A stretch of 15,122 nucleotides of DNA from Clostridiales bacterium (GCA_003487955.1 DNNJ01000386.1:45690-60811), one strand, 5' to 3'; shown: positions 6,785-14,930, counted from the first letter of the stretch. A program made the numbers and translations. Notes: generated from the sequence alone by a model not told the origin.

Positions 6785-7684
6785 TTAATATTTCCAAGAT
6801 ATTAAGAAATTTTTAAAAGCTTCTACCAAAGGTGACAAGGTTCTATTTTTGTTGTGAACAAAGTAAAAGCTGCGTTTTAAGTCCAACCCGTTTATTCGCA
6901 GAGTTTTAATCACCTTCAGCTCAATTTCATTTTTAACTGCTATTTTTGAAATAAAACTTATACCCAAATCAAGTTCAATCATTTTTTTAATCATTTCATT
7001 ACTGTCAATGTATGAAATAATATTTAAGTCATCTAAACTGATACCTTTGTCTGAAAGCCTTTGTTCAATTAATCTTCTGGTTCCTGAACCCGGTTTTCTA
7101 AATATAAATTTCTCAGAAAACAAGGTTTTAATATCTAAAAGCTCATTTTCAGACCATGAGTATTTACTGCTTACAGGTACGCACAAAATCAGTTCATCTT
7201 CATAAAAGTCTATGTATTCCAACATTTCTGAATAATATTTTGCACCCACAACCCCATAGTTTAGCTTTCCCTCTAAAATATCATCTATTACACTTTTTGA
7301 ATTTTTATGTGTTACTGAAAAAGAAACCTTAGGATATTTTTTTAAAAAATCTTTGATTACATAAGGAAGTACATATTCTTCAGGTATGGAGCTGGCGCAT
7401 ATTTCTATTACACCTTCAACCTTATAGTCATGTTCCAATATTGTAAACTTAGCCTTGTCTCTCATGTTAATCAGCTCAACGGCATATTTATAAAAGAGCT
7501 TTCCGGAATCCGTCAAAGTAATTGTTTTGCTGGTTCTGTCCAAAAGAGTAGTATTCAGTTCTTTTTCTAAATTTTTAATATTATTGCTGACAGTAGGCTG
7601 AGTTGTGTAAAGCTCTTTTGCAGCCAATGAAAAACTGTTATGTTTAACAACACTTATAAAACTCTCTAATTGATTAAATTCCAT
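6785..7684 (-). CDS. LysR family regulator of the selenium locus
   Basis: A 299-residue LysR-type regulator. The N-terminal winged helix-turn-helix is at residues 1-60 (FNQLESFISVVKHNSFSLAAKEL, then TTQPTVSNNIKNLEKEL, then LLDRTSKTITLTDSG). The C-terminal effector-binding domain follows from about residue 90. It lies between the csd-like gene and selD, all leftward, with 37- and 23-base gaps. LysR proteins beside selenium genes are a recurring association in Firmicutes, so control of these operons is likely. The effector (a Se or S compound) is inference. A T-N11-A palindrome next to the csd promoter is its best candidate operator. ATG at 7684 has GGGAGG five bases upstream. Confidence 0.9.
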   Translation of the reverse strand: MEFNQLESFISVVKHNSFSLAAKELYTTQPTVSNNIKNLEKELNTTLLDRTSKTITLTDSGKLFYKYAVELINMRDKAKFTILEHDYKVEGVIEICASSIPEEYVLPYVIKDFLKKYPKVSFSVTHKNSKSVIDDILEGKLNYGVVGAKYYSEMLEYIDFYEDELILCVPVSSKYSWSENELLDIKTLFSEKFIFRKPGSGTRRLIEQRLSDKGISLDDLNIISYIDSNEMIKKMIELDLGISFISKIAVKNEIELKVIKTLRINGLDLKRSFYFVHNKNRTLSPLVEAFKNFLISWKY

Positions 7685-7700
7685 AATAACCTCCCTTTAT

Positions 7701-7728
7701 GACAAGGGGACGGGGGTACTGTCACCTT
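7701..7728 (+). repeat. Short palindromic GGGGACGG element in the csd-lysR junction
   Basis: TGACA (7700-7704) and TGTCA (7720-7724) are inverted arms around the core GGGGACGG (7706-7713), flanked further by AAGG and CCTT. The same core is found at 1663-1670. The element fills almost all the csd-lysR gap, and the csd stop codon TGA (7724-7722) lies inside its arm. This resembles REP-type sequences of clostridial genomes; function unknown. Confidence 0.45.
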
Positions 7729-8873
7729 ATGGTTGTTGCTATCTTATTAATACAATCTATTGTATAATCAATTTCTTCCATAGTTGTGAAATGGCTGACT
7801 GAAAAACGAACCGTACCTTTCGGGAAGGTACCCAATGTTTTATGAGCAGAAGGGGCACAATGCATACCGCTTCTTGTCATAATGTCGTATTCTTTGCTGA
7901 GTTCATGGGAAACAATGCCGTTGTCATTATTGATGAAATCAATTGATAATATGCCTGTCCTGTCAAGGGTTGCGGTTTTGCCGATAAGCTTAATATTTTC
8001 AATATTAAGAATACCATCTATAAATCTGCTTAGGAGGTAAATTTCCTTCTCCCGAATATTTTTAACACCGTTCTTTAATAGATATTTGAGTGATGCATTC
8101 AATCCGTAAATACCTGGAATATTTAAGGTTCCGGCTTCAAACTTATCAGGCATGTAGTCAGGTTGTATTTCGGTGTCAGACAGACTTCCCGTGCCGCCTT
8201 CAATAAATGTGGTCATTTCATTGTTTATTCTATCATTAACAATAAATCCGCCTATCCCCTGAGGACCCAATAAACCTTTGTGACCTGTAAATCCAATGGC
8301 GTCAGCATTGAATTTTTGAAAATCAATATCTTGGAACCCTGCTGTTTGGGCGCTGTCTATTATGAAGAATAAATTATGCTTTTTACAAACTTGTCCAACC
8401 TTCTCTAAGTCTAAAACAGTGCCGCACACATTTGAAGCATGAGTCATTATAATGGCTTTTGTATTATCCTTTATTGCTTTTTTAACATCTTCAATGTTTA
8501 ATTCTCCCTTTTCATTGCATATAACTTTGGTGTATTCTACCTTATTAAGTTTATTTAAAGGTCTCATAACCGCATTGTGTTCCATAGAGGATACTACCGC
8601 ATGATCGTTTTCTTTCAATAAGCCTTTAAGCAACACATTCATACTTTCAGTAATATTTTTAGTAAATATTACATTTTCAGGCTTATTAAACCGGAACAAT
8701 TCACATAAGAGTTCCCGGGTTTCGTATACAGTATTTTCAGCTTTAAAAGATGAGCTGTAAGCTCCTCGGTTAACGTTTGTTCCAACATTTAAAATATACT
8801 CTGCCATACTTTCTGCTACACCGGGAGCCTTGGGATAAGATGTGGCACCATTGTCCAAGTAAACATTTCTCAT
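7722..8873 (-). CDS. Class V aminotransferase-fold PLP enzyme, cysteine desulfurase-like (selenium locus)
   Basis: A 383-residue PLP enzyme of the cysteine desulfurase/selenocysteine lyase (NifS/SufS) group. Motifs in order: DNGATSYPKAP (7-17), EHNA with His99 stacking over PLP, THASNVCGT (144-152), IIDSAQTAG with Asp173, GHKGLLGP with the Schiff-base Lys199, and RSGMHCAPSAHK with Cys339 in the mobile catalytic loop, followed by the conserved TVRFSVS arm. Length fits the family. It leads the leftward csd-lysR-selD run, so supply of S or Se to SelD is the likely job, though desulfurase and lyase activity cannot be told apart by sequence. ATG at 8873 has AGAGGA seven bases upstream. Confidence 0.9.
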   Translation of the reverse strand: MRNVYLDNGATSYPKAPGVAESMAEYILNVGTNVNRGAYSSSFKAENTVYETRELLCELFRFNKPENVIFTKNITESMNVLLKGLLKENDHAVVSSMEHNAVMRPLNKLNKVEYTKVICNEKGELNIEDVKKAIKDNTKAIIMTHASNVCGTVLDLEKVGQVCKKHNLFFIIDSAQTAGFQDIDFQKFNADAIGFTGHKGLLGPQGIGGFIVNDRINNEMTTFIEGGTGSLSDTEIQPDYMPDKFEAGTLNIPGIYGLNASLKYLLKNGVKNIREKEIYLLSRFIDGILNIENIKLIGKTATLDRTGILSIDFINNDNGIVSHELSKEYDIMTRSGMHCAPSAHKTLGTFPKGTVRFSVSHFTTMEEIDYTIDCINKIATTIR

Positions 8874-8934
8874 AATATTGTCCTCTCATTAACGGTTGAT
8901 ATTACAATACTTATTATTTTCTTCAATTCATATT

Positions 8935-8963
8935 ATTTTAACATAGGGTATGTATTTATTCAA
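8935..8963 (-). promoter_or_regulatory. Putative promoter of the csd-lysR-selD operon
   Basis: On the minus strand, TTGAAT (8963-8958), a 17-base spacer and TAAAAT (8940-8935) sit about 60 bases upstream of the csd-like start. This is a good sigma-A match. A 13-bp palindrome lies directly upstream of the -35 hexamer. Confidence 0.5.
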
Positions 8964-8964
8964 T

Positions 8965-8977
8965 TATGATTTTCATA
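8965..8977. promoter_or_regulatory. Candidate LysR operator (T-N11-A palindrome)
   Basis: TATGATTTTCATA is a perfect TATGA/TCATA inverted repeat around TTT, 13 bases in all, matching the LysR T-N11-A rule. It abuts the -35 of the csd-lysR-selD promoter and lies between the two divergent operons. It is short in AT-rich DNA, so chance cannot be excluded. Confidence 0.4.
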
Positions 8978-9096
8978 TACTGCAGGAATGTTCCCTTGGC
9001 ACTGTTTTTAAGATTACTTGGAATTTCAAGGCCTTTCTATTTAAAATAAGAAAAACAGATAGTTGCAGCTTCAAGTATTGAAAAATTCTATACCTA

Positions 9097-9125
9097 TTGT
9101 TTTAAAAAAAATTCCATAATATAAT
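9097..9125 (+). promoter_or_regulatory. Putative promoter of the yedE operon
   Basis: TTGTTT (9097-9102), a 17-base spacer and a consensus TATAAT (9120-9125) lie about 43 bases upstream of the yedE start. This is the strongest rightward promoter candidate in the divergent region. Confidence 0.5.
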
Positions 9126-9167
9126 TCTATTGTTAATAAATTAATAATACTAAGTGGGAGGGTTTTG

Positions 9168-10259
9168 ATGAACGGCAAAAAAGAAATTATAATCGCAGGC
9201 GGGGCAGTCGGAATAATATCAGTATTACTTGTGTATTTTGGAAACCCTGCAAACATGGGCTTTTGTATAGCTTGTTTTTTAAGAGACATTGCAGGGGGAA
9301 TAGGACTACATAGGGCAGATGTTGTTCAATATATAAGACCGGAAATTATAGGTCTTGTATTGGGAGCATTTTTTATTTCTTTAAAAAACAAAGAATTCCA
9401 AACAAAGGGGGGCTCATCACCTTTTACCAGATTCATATTAGGTATTGCAGTGATGATTGGAGCATTAATATTTTTAGGTTGTCCTTTGAGAATGGTATTG
9501 AGGCTTGGCGGAGGAGATTTAAATGCTTTATTTGGAATTGCAGGTTTTGTGGCAGGAATCTACGTTGGAGTTATATTCTTAAATAAAGGATTTAGTCTAA
9601 AAAGGAGCTATAATATAACTAAAATAGAAGGTTATATTTTTCCGGCTGTGAATGCGGGAGCTTTGATTCTTCTTATCGCTGCACCTGCTTTTATTTTCTT
9701 TTCGGAAAAAGGTCCGGGCTCAATGCATGCACCTATAGTCATATCATTGGCGGCAGGCTTGATAGTTGGAGCATTAGCTCAAAAAACCAGATTGTGTATG
9801 GTTGGCGGAACTCGTGATATGATACTTTTTAAAGATATGTATCTTTTATCCGGATTTATTGCTATATTAGTATTCAGTTTTATTGGAAATTTCGCTTTCG
9901 GATTTTTCAAATTAGGATTTGCTGAACAGCCCATAGCTCATACTGACAGTCTGTGGAATTTCTTAGGCATGGCAGTTGTAGGATGGGGCTCTGTATTATT
10001 AGGGGGGTGTCCTTTAAGACAATTAATACTTTCAGGAGAAGGAAATACAGACTCTGTTATAACTGTAACGGGAATGTTAGTTGGAGCTGCTATATCACAT
10101 AATTTCGGACTGGCTTCAAGTGCTGCGGGAGTAACTTCAAACGGAAAAGTTGCAGTATTTATATGCTTTGTTTTCTTAGGAATTGTATCATACTGGAATT
10201 CAGAAAGCTTAATAAAGAAAAGCAGCAGCGAAGGCTTGTCAAAAGCAGATGCTGAATAG
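9168..10259 (+). CDS. yedE: YedE family putative selenium transporter
   Basis: A 363-residue polytopic membrane protein of the YeeE/YedE group, of the kind that accompanies selenium genes. It is built as two pseudo-repeats, each with conserved cysteines. The first half has GFCIACFLRD (Cys33, Cys36) and GCPLRM (Cys105); the second has RLCMVGGTRD (Cys210) and GCPLRQL (Cys281). Related YeeE proteins import thiosulfate by relaying it along such cysteines, so uptake of a Se or S species is inferred. The start is ATG at 9168 rather than the TTG three bases earlier, because GGGAGGG (9156-9162) is then five bases away. The stop TAG overlaps the ribosome binding site of the next gene, 12 bases on, so the two are translationally close. 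Confidence 0.9.
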   Translation: MNGKKEIIIAGGAVGIISVLLVYFGNPANMGFCIACFLRDIAGGIGLHRADVVQYIRPEIIGLVLGAFFISLKNKEFQTKGGSSPFTRFILGIAVMIGALIFLGCPLRMVLRLGGGDLNALFGIAGFVAGIYVGVIFLNKGFSLKRSYNITKIEGYIFPAVNAGALILLIAAPAFIFFSEKGPGSMHAPIVISLAAGLIVGALAQKTRLCMVGGTRDMILFKDMYLLSGFIAILVFSFIGNFAFGFFKLGFAEQPIAHTDSLWNFLGMAVVGWGSVLLGGCPLRQLILSGEGNTDSVITVTGMLVGAAISHNFGLASSAAGVTSNGKVAVFICFVFLGIVSYWNSESLIKKSSSEGLSKADAE

Positions 10260-10271
10260 GAGGATAATTTA

Positions 10272-10478
10272 ATGAAAATAATTGATACATGCGGCATGAG
10301 CTGCCCCCAGCCGGTGTTAATGACTAAAAAATCATTGGAAGAGAATCCTGAAGGATTGGATATAATAGTAGACAACAATACTGCCAAGGGAAATGTGGAA
10401 AGATTTTTAAAAAGCGCAGGGTATACTGCATCAATAACAGAAAAAGTCGATACATTTCTTATAGAAGCAAGGAAGTAA
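10272..10478 (+). CDS. yedF: TusA/YedF-like sulfur (selenium) carrier protein
   Basis: A 68-residue TusA/SirA-fold protein with the family's N-terminal motif CGMSCPQPV; the conserved Cys11 of the CPxP motif is the persulfide or perselenide carrier residue. Both Cys7 and Cys11 are encoded by TGC, so this copy is not a selenoprotein. It sits directly after yedE, with GGAGG just upstream, and one base before the DUF3343 gene. A role in passing Se or S from YedE toward SelD or the PLP enzyme fits the context but is inference. The short single-domain form is as expected for a TusA-like protein. Confidence 0.88.
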   Translation: MKIIDTCGMSCPQPVLMTKKSLEENPEGLDIIVDNNTAKGNVERFLKSAGYTASITEKVDTFLIEARK

Positions 10479-10479
10479 T

Positions 10480-10713
10480 ATGGAATATACTGTTTTGTTT
10501 TTCACACATTCAGGTTCTATTAAATTTGATCGGAAATGCAAAAAGAAAAATATTCAATGTGAACTTATGCCTGTACCCCGGAGCTTAAGCTCCAATTGCA
10601 GTGTCAGTGCTAAAATTGATTGCAATGATATTGACAGCTTGATAGATGATGAAATAGAAAAAATATTTTTAACACAGAATAATTACAACAAGCTAATCTA
10701 TGAAGCCGAATAA
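10480..10713 (+). CDS. DUF3343 small protein (selenium-associated, function unknown)
   Basis: A 77-residue protein of the DUF3343 group. Visible features are FFTHSGSIKFDRKCKKKN near the N-terminus and PRSLSSNCS (34-41) with Cys40, the family's conserved cysteine, which could carry S or Se. Cys20, Cys27 and Cys48 are also present. It starts one base after the yedF stop and its ribosome binding site lies inside the end of yedF, so it is translationally coupled. Genes of this family are repeatedly found beside yedE, yedF and selD. No biochemical function is known to me, so none is assigned. Confidence 0.8.
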   Translation: MEYTVLFFTHSGSIKFDRKCKKKNIQCELMPVPRSLSSNCSVSAKIDCNDIDSLIDDEIEKIFLTQNNYNKLIYEAE

Positions 10714-10778
10714 TTAATTTGGGGAACATGGAGTGACAGAGATTTATTTTTTAATGAAAGTAGTTCTCCACTTTTAAA

Positions 10779-10838
10779 GGAGCGGACTTTGGATGCCATA
10801 ACCATTTCAGTCCGTTCCATTTTTTTGATTTTTTTTAA
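10779..10838 (+). terminator. Intrinsic terminator of the yedE operon
   Basis: GGAGCGGACT (10779-10788) pairs with AGTCCGTTCC (10809-10818), a 10-bp stem with one G-U pair and a 20-base loop, followed by a long T tract (10820-10838). It is positioned for the DUF3343 end; the minus-strand side has only a short T run, so it may end metH transcripts weakly. Confidence 0.8.
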
Positions 10839-10891
10839 GGTTAATTGAATATTAAGACCCATCCCCGGAGTTTTCAAGGTTAACTGTAATT

Positions 10892-13267
10892 TTAGTCCGC
10901 ACCTAAATTTCCAAATTCTTTTCTGGCTATGTCTACTGCTTCTCTTGCATCCTTGGAATAATAGTCGGCGCCGATTTTAGAAGCATGCTCATCAGTTAAT
11001 ACCGCGCCTCCAACCATTACTTTTATATTTGGAAATTCATTTTTTAATTCCTTAATTGTATATTCCATATTTTTAACCGTGGTAGTCATTAAAGCACTTA
11101 AACCCACCAAATTAATTTTTTCTTTACGAACTGTTTCAATTATTCTTTCAATATCCACATCCTTGCCTAAATCAAAAATTTCGTAGCCATAATTTTCAAG
11201 TATAAGCTTTACTATATTTTTGCCTATATCGTGGATATCTCCCTTAACAGTGGCTAAAAGTATTTTATTACCCTCAACCGTTTCACTGTCTATTTTTGAG
11301 CTTTCTTTAATAATTTCAAATACTTCTTTGGAAGTTTCGGCACTTCTTATTAGCTGAGGAAGAAATATTTCCTGCTTTTCATATTTTTCACCTACAATAT
11401 CCAAGGCAGGTATTATGAATTCATTTACCAATTCAAGAGGCGCATGTTTTTCAAGAAGCTTTAAAGAAACCTTCTTCGCTTCATCCTTTAAACCATTAAT
11501 GATTATTTCTTTTAAGTCTGTCTCTGAAGTTATTATTGTGCTTTCAGCAACTATATTACCGTAAGCTTCGATATAATCCCTGCTGTCTTTATCTTGAGCA
11601 GCCAATACTTTAAATGACCTGACAACATCCATTAAAGCATCATTTGTTGAATCTGTGATTGGAGCATCAAGTCCGAAACCCAATGCCATGGCTAAATAGG
11701 TCGTATTAAGCAGCTGCCTGTTTGGTAAACCAAAGGATACATTGCTGGTTCCCAAAACTATTTTAACATTATATTTATCCTTAATTAAAGGAATTGCATT
11801 AAGAGTTTCCATAACGGCTTGCTGCTCAGCAGAAGCAGTCAAAACAAGCGGGTCTACAAGTATGTTTTCTTCAGATATGCCGTAATCTTTTGCAGTTTCA
11901 ATAATATTTGAAGCAATTTCCAACCTTTTTTCAGCAGTAGACGGTATGCCTTCCTCGTCCAAAGTCAATGCTACAACCAAGGCACCATACTTTTTTATAA
12001 TAGGAAATATTTTTTCCATGCTTTCTTTTTTCCCGTTAACAGAATTTATAATGGGTTTACCGTTATACATTCTTGCTGCAGCTTCAATAACATCATAATT
12101 AGCACTGTCTATTTGAAGCGGCAGGGAAACAACACTTTGTACTTCCGATATAGCTCTTTTCATCATTTCTCTTTCATCAATGCCGGGAAGTCCCACGTTA
12201 ATATCCAATATATCTGAGCCGCTTTCTTGCTGTGATATTGCTTCTCTTATAATATAATCAAGATTGTTTTCTTTTAATGCTTCCTTCAAGCGTTTTTTGC
12301 CGGTTGGATTGATTCTTTCGCCGATAATTTTAACTTCTTCACCTAAGAAAACTGTTTTTACAGATGATGTTGCAGCCGTAAAGTCTTTCTTAGTAATTTC
12401 TTTTGGTCGTAATCCATATAATGAACTTATTATGCGTTGGATATATTCAGGTGTAGTGCCGCAGCATCCTCCAAACATTGTCACACCTTTTTCAGCCATT
12501 ATATTTATTTCTTGGCTGTATTCATCAGGACTAATATCATAATATTCAGTATTATCATGAAATTTTGGAAGACCTGCATTTGCCTGCACCATAATCGGTG
12601 TTGAGCTGTATTTTAACAGCTCATCTACTATTGCCTGCAGCTGTTTAGGACCTAAAGAGCAGTTTACTCCCAAAACATCAACAGCGAGAGCTTCAGCAGT
12701 AAATACAAATGTTTTTACATCAGTGCCGGTAAAGGTGCGACCGTTATCTTGGAATGACATAGTAGCAAATACGGGAAGATGTGAGTTTTCCTTAGCAGCT
12801 AAAATTGCAGCCTTTAATTCGTATAAATCAGTCATTGTTTCTATAAGAATTAAATCTGTTCCTGCATTCGCCCCTATAACTACTTGCTCCTTAAATATAT
12901 CGTAAGCTTCTTCAAAACTAAGAGTACCTAAAGGGGATAGAAGAGTTCCTATGGGTCCTATATCAAGTGCAACATATTTTTCTTCCATACCGGCTGTTGA
13001 CTTTTTAGCTGTATTTACAGCAGCAGTAATAATTTCATCAACAGTATATATTGAATTTTTCAATTTAAGCCTGTTGGCACCAAATGTATTTGTAGTTATA
13101 ATGTTGGAACCTGAATTTAAATATTCCTTATGGATATTGTAAATAACTTCAGGCTTTGTAATATTCAGCTCTTCAGGCAATTCACCGGTTTTAAGACCTT
13201 TTTTTTGAAGCATGGTGCCCATTGCACCGTCAAAGTACAGGAATTTTTCCTTTAATTTATTCAACAT
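10892..13267 (-). CDS. metH: Cobalamin-dependent methionine synthase, core without activation domain
   Basis: MetH transfers the methyl group of 5-methyl-THF to homocysteine via cobalamin. This 791-residue form has three domains. The homocysteine domain (1-290) carries the zinc ligands Cys203 (GVNCSLGP) and Cys268/Cys269 (GGCCGT). The pterin domain (about 310-570) has IIGERINPTGKK, DILDINVGLPG and NSVNGKKE. The cobalamin domain (about 580-791) has DIHDIG with His679 as lower axial ligand, then GLSALMTTT and GGAVLTDEHA. The roughly 300-residue SAM activation domain of E. coli MetH is absent; a separate protein just upstream supplies an equivalent. The start is ATG at 13267, with AAGGAAGGAG upstream; a further upstream in-frame start would add 16 residues unlike MetH. 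It overlaps the activation-protein stop by seven bases. Confidence 0.96.
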   Translation of the reverse strand: MLNKLKEKFLYFDGAMGTMLQKKGLKTGELPEELNITKPEVIYNIHKEYLNSGSNIITTNTFGANRLKLKNSIYTVDEIITAAVNTAKKSTAGMEEKYVALDIGPIGTLLSPLGTLSFEEAYDIFKEQVVIGANAGTDLILIETMTDLYELKAAILAAKENSHLPVFATMSFQDNGRTFTGTDVKTFVFTAEALAVDVLGVNCSLGPKQLQAIVDELLKYSSTPIMVQANAGLPKFHDNTEYYDISPDEYSQEINIMAEKGVTMFGGCCGTTPEYIQRIISSLYGLRPKEITKKDFTAATSSVKTVFLGEEVKIIGERINPTGKKRLKEALKENNLDYIIREAISQQESGSDILDINVGLPGIDEREMMKRAISEVQSVVSLPLQIDSANYDVIEAAARMYNGKPIINSVNGKKESMEKIFPIIKKYGALVVALTLDEEGIPSTAEKRLEIASNIIETAKDYGISEENILVDPLVLTASAEQQAVMETLNAIPLIKDKYNVKIVLGTSNVSFGLPNRQLLNTTYLAMALGFGLDAPITDSTNDALMDVVRSFKVLAAQDKDSRDYIEAYGNIVAESTIITSETDLKEIIINGLKDEAKKVSLKLLEKHAPLELVNEFIIPALDIVGEKYEKQEIFLPQLIRSAETSKEVFEIIKESSKIDSETVEGNKILLATVKGDIHDIGKNIVKLILENYGYEIFDLGKDVDIERIIETVRKEKINLVGLSALMTTTVKNMEYTIKELKNEFPNIKVMVGGAVLTDEHASKIGADYYSKDAREAVDIARKEFGNLGAD

Positions 13268-13950
13268 AACTTTTCTCCTTCCTTTGAAAAGACGCAGTTT
13301 CCAAATAAGCTGCAATTTAAGCAGGAGCTTTTATGTATTTCATCGCTTTCATCGAAACCTATAAAAGCAGTCACTGACTTTCTCGGTATTAGTATTGAAG
13401 AATCCGAAACCGTTAGACCTATTAGCTTTTGAGCATTTAATGCAATAAGTATTTCTCCTTGATGGGAAATAGGCACATCTCCATATCCCGGACTGTATCT
13501 GAAAGTAGTATTATATCCTTCGTTTTCTGCAATTTTCTTAATTTCAGATTCTGCCTCGTCACACAGCGCTTCGATACAAGCTGCTGCACAGGCATCAAAT
13601 ACAACAGCTTTGGACAAATCAGCCATACTGTAATACCGGAGCTTCCTTTCCACTTCAAAACCTATTGTTGCTGCCATAACAGCTGATTTCTTGCAGTTTT
13701 TAAAAAGCTTCTCCAAATCATTTGATTTAATATTTATATGAGCTTCAAAGCTTATATTATTATTTTCCTTTTTAAGACTGAAAATTCTGAACACATATTT
13801 AAGCTCGCTTATTTCCATTAATTCGGCTATGGATTCATCAAGGAGTTTGTTTGTATTTTCATCGATATTCTTATTTTTATATCTTAAATACCTTAAGACT
13901 TCTGTCTTATCTATTTTTATAAGATTATTATTAAGATATCTTACGCTCAT
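13261..13950 (-). CDS. Stand-alone MetH activation-domain protein
   Basis: A 229-residue protein matching the C-terminal (SAM-binding) reactivation domain of MetH in a short separate form. The key block is RYSPGYGDVPISHQGEILIA (151-170), where the RxxPGY stretch corresponds to the SAM-binding RPAPGY of E. coli MetH, then TVSDSSILIPRKSVTAFIG. The tail is Cys-rich (Cys210, 213, 219, 229). It is expected to reductively remethylate oxidised cobalamin on the neighbouring MetH. It overlaps metF by 20 bases and metH by seven (ATGTTGA), which suggests translational coupling and coordinated amounts. ATG at 13950 has only a weak ribosome binding site, in line with coupling. Confidence 0.9.
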   Translation of the reverse strand: MSVRYLNNNLIKIDKTEVLRYLRYKNKNIDENTNKLLDESIAELMEISELKYVFRIFSLKKENNNISFEAHINIKSNDLEKLFKNCKKSAVMAATIGFEVERKLRYYSMADLSKAVVFDACAAACIEALCDEAESEIKKIAENEGYNTTFRYSPGYGDVPISHQGEILIALNAQKLIGLTVSDSSILIPRKSVTAFIGFDESDEIHKSSCLNCSLFGNCVFSKEGEKLC

Positions 13951-14827
13951 TTGTTAACACACTCCGAATTGCAGAGATATTTTCTAAAATTTTTCTTGCA
14001 GTGGAAGGTTTATTCATAGTATAAATATGAATTCCATCAACTCCCCAGGATAACAGGTCGATTATTTGACTGACGGCATATGACATACCGGCTTCTTTTA
14101 AAGCTTCAGGATTGTTTTCATACTTATCCAATAACCTCCTGAATTTATTGGGTATAGAATTTCCTGTGAGTCTTACTATGGAAGTAATTTGTCTTTTATT
14201 AAGTATCGGCATAATTCCAACAGATATAGGCAGATAAATACCTTTCTTTATTGCTTTGTCATAAAAATCATAGAACATTCCATTGTCAAAAAACAATTGT
14301 GTAACCAAGTAATCAGCACCAGCATCCATCTTTCTTTTTAGAAAGTCAATGTCGGCATTTAAATCCTTTGCATCAGGATGTTTTTCCGGATAGCAGGCAG
14401 CTCCAATGCAAAAATCGGTATTTTGTTTAAAATATTCTATCAGTTCCACAGAATTATTATACCTGTCAACCGGTAAACCGGAGAGGCTATTTTTTGGATA
14501 ATCACCTCTTAAAGCCATTACATTTTGAATGTTTTTTTCTTTTAATGATTTTGAAATATTTTGTACTTCTTCCTTGCTTGAAGATATACAAGTAACATGA
14601 GCATTGGATGTTAAATTGTACTTGTTTTGAATATATGATGATATTTCAACCGTTCTGTCCTTTGTGCTTCCGCCGGCTCCGTAAGTAACACTCATAAAAT
14701 CAGGTTCTAAGCTATACAATTCATCAATTGTATTAAATATTGTATCAATTGGATAATCCGGTTTTGGCGGAAATATCTCAAAGGATATCAAAGGCCTATT
14801 TTCTTTGAATTTTTCAATTATTTTCAT
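13931..14827 (-). CDS. metF: Methylenetetrahydrofolate reductase
   Basis: MetF reduces 5,10-methylene-THF to 5-methyl-THF, the methyl donor used by MetH. The 298-residue protein shows the FAD-binding TIM-barrel motifs in order: SFEIFPPK with the catalytic Glu17, VTYGAGGSTKDRT (47-59), NVMALRGDYP (102-111), GAACYPEKHPDA (142-152), QLFFDN (177-182), PISVGIMPI (200-208) and GIHIYTMNKP (265-274). Length fits the family. The start is ATG at 14827, with AAGGAGG (plus strand 14834-14840) six bases away; an upstream in-frame start lacks this. It is first in the metF-activation-metH operon, just behind the SAM-I riboswitch. No MetV partner gene is present, so the electron donor is uncertain. Confidence 0.96.
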   Translation of the reverse strand: MKIIEKFKENRPLISFEIFPPKPDYPIDTIFNTIDELYSLEPDFMSVTYGAGGSTKDRTVEISSYIQNKYNLTSNAHVTCISSSKEEVQNISKSLKEKNIQNVMALRGDYPKNSLSGLPVDRYNNSVELIEYFKQNTDFCIGAACYPEKHPDAKDLNADIDFLKRKMDAGADYLVTQLFFDNGMFYDFYDKAIKKGIYLPISVGIMPILNKRQITSIVRLTGNSIPNKFRRLLDKYENNPEALKEAGMSYAVSQIIDLLSWGVDGIHIYTMNKPSTARKILENISAIRSVLTNERKIS

Positions 14828-14901
14828 TATATCCCTCCTTAATAGCACATAATTTCAGTAAAATTAATCAGAGCGCTGACCTTTGGAATCTTGTTTTTTA
14901 A

Positions 14902-14930
14902 ATAAAAAATCTTCCCCGGTAATGGGAAGA
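14902..14930 (-). terminator. Riboswitch-controlled intrinsic terminator
   Basis: On the minus strand, TCTTCCC (14930-14924) pairs with GGGAAGA (14916-14910) with a 7-base loop, followed by TTTTTT (14909-14904). It sits just after the SAM-I aptamer and before the metF ribosome binding site, as expected for the expression platform: formed when SAM is bound, prevented when SAM is low. Confidence 0.8.

Noticed and set aside
9017..9030. CTTGGAATTTCAAG inverted repeat upstream of yedE
   Set aside because: Only four clean base pairs per arm around a weak centre, and it is far from the promoter elements; may be chance.
9938..10387. 149-residue antisense open frame over yedE and yedF
   Set aside because: It overlaps two well-supported genes on the other strand and has no recognisable motif; an open-frame shadow.
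13268..13315. Longer MetH with 16 extra N-terminal residues
   Set aside because: The extension does not resemble MetH and has no ribosome binding site, while ATG 13267 has a strong one.
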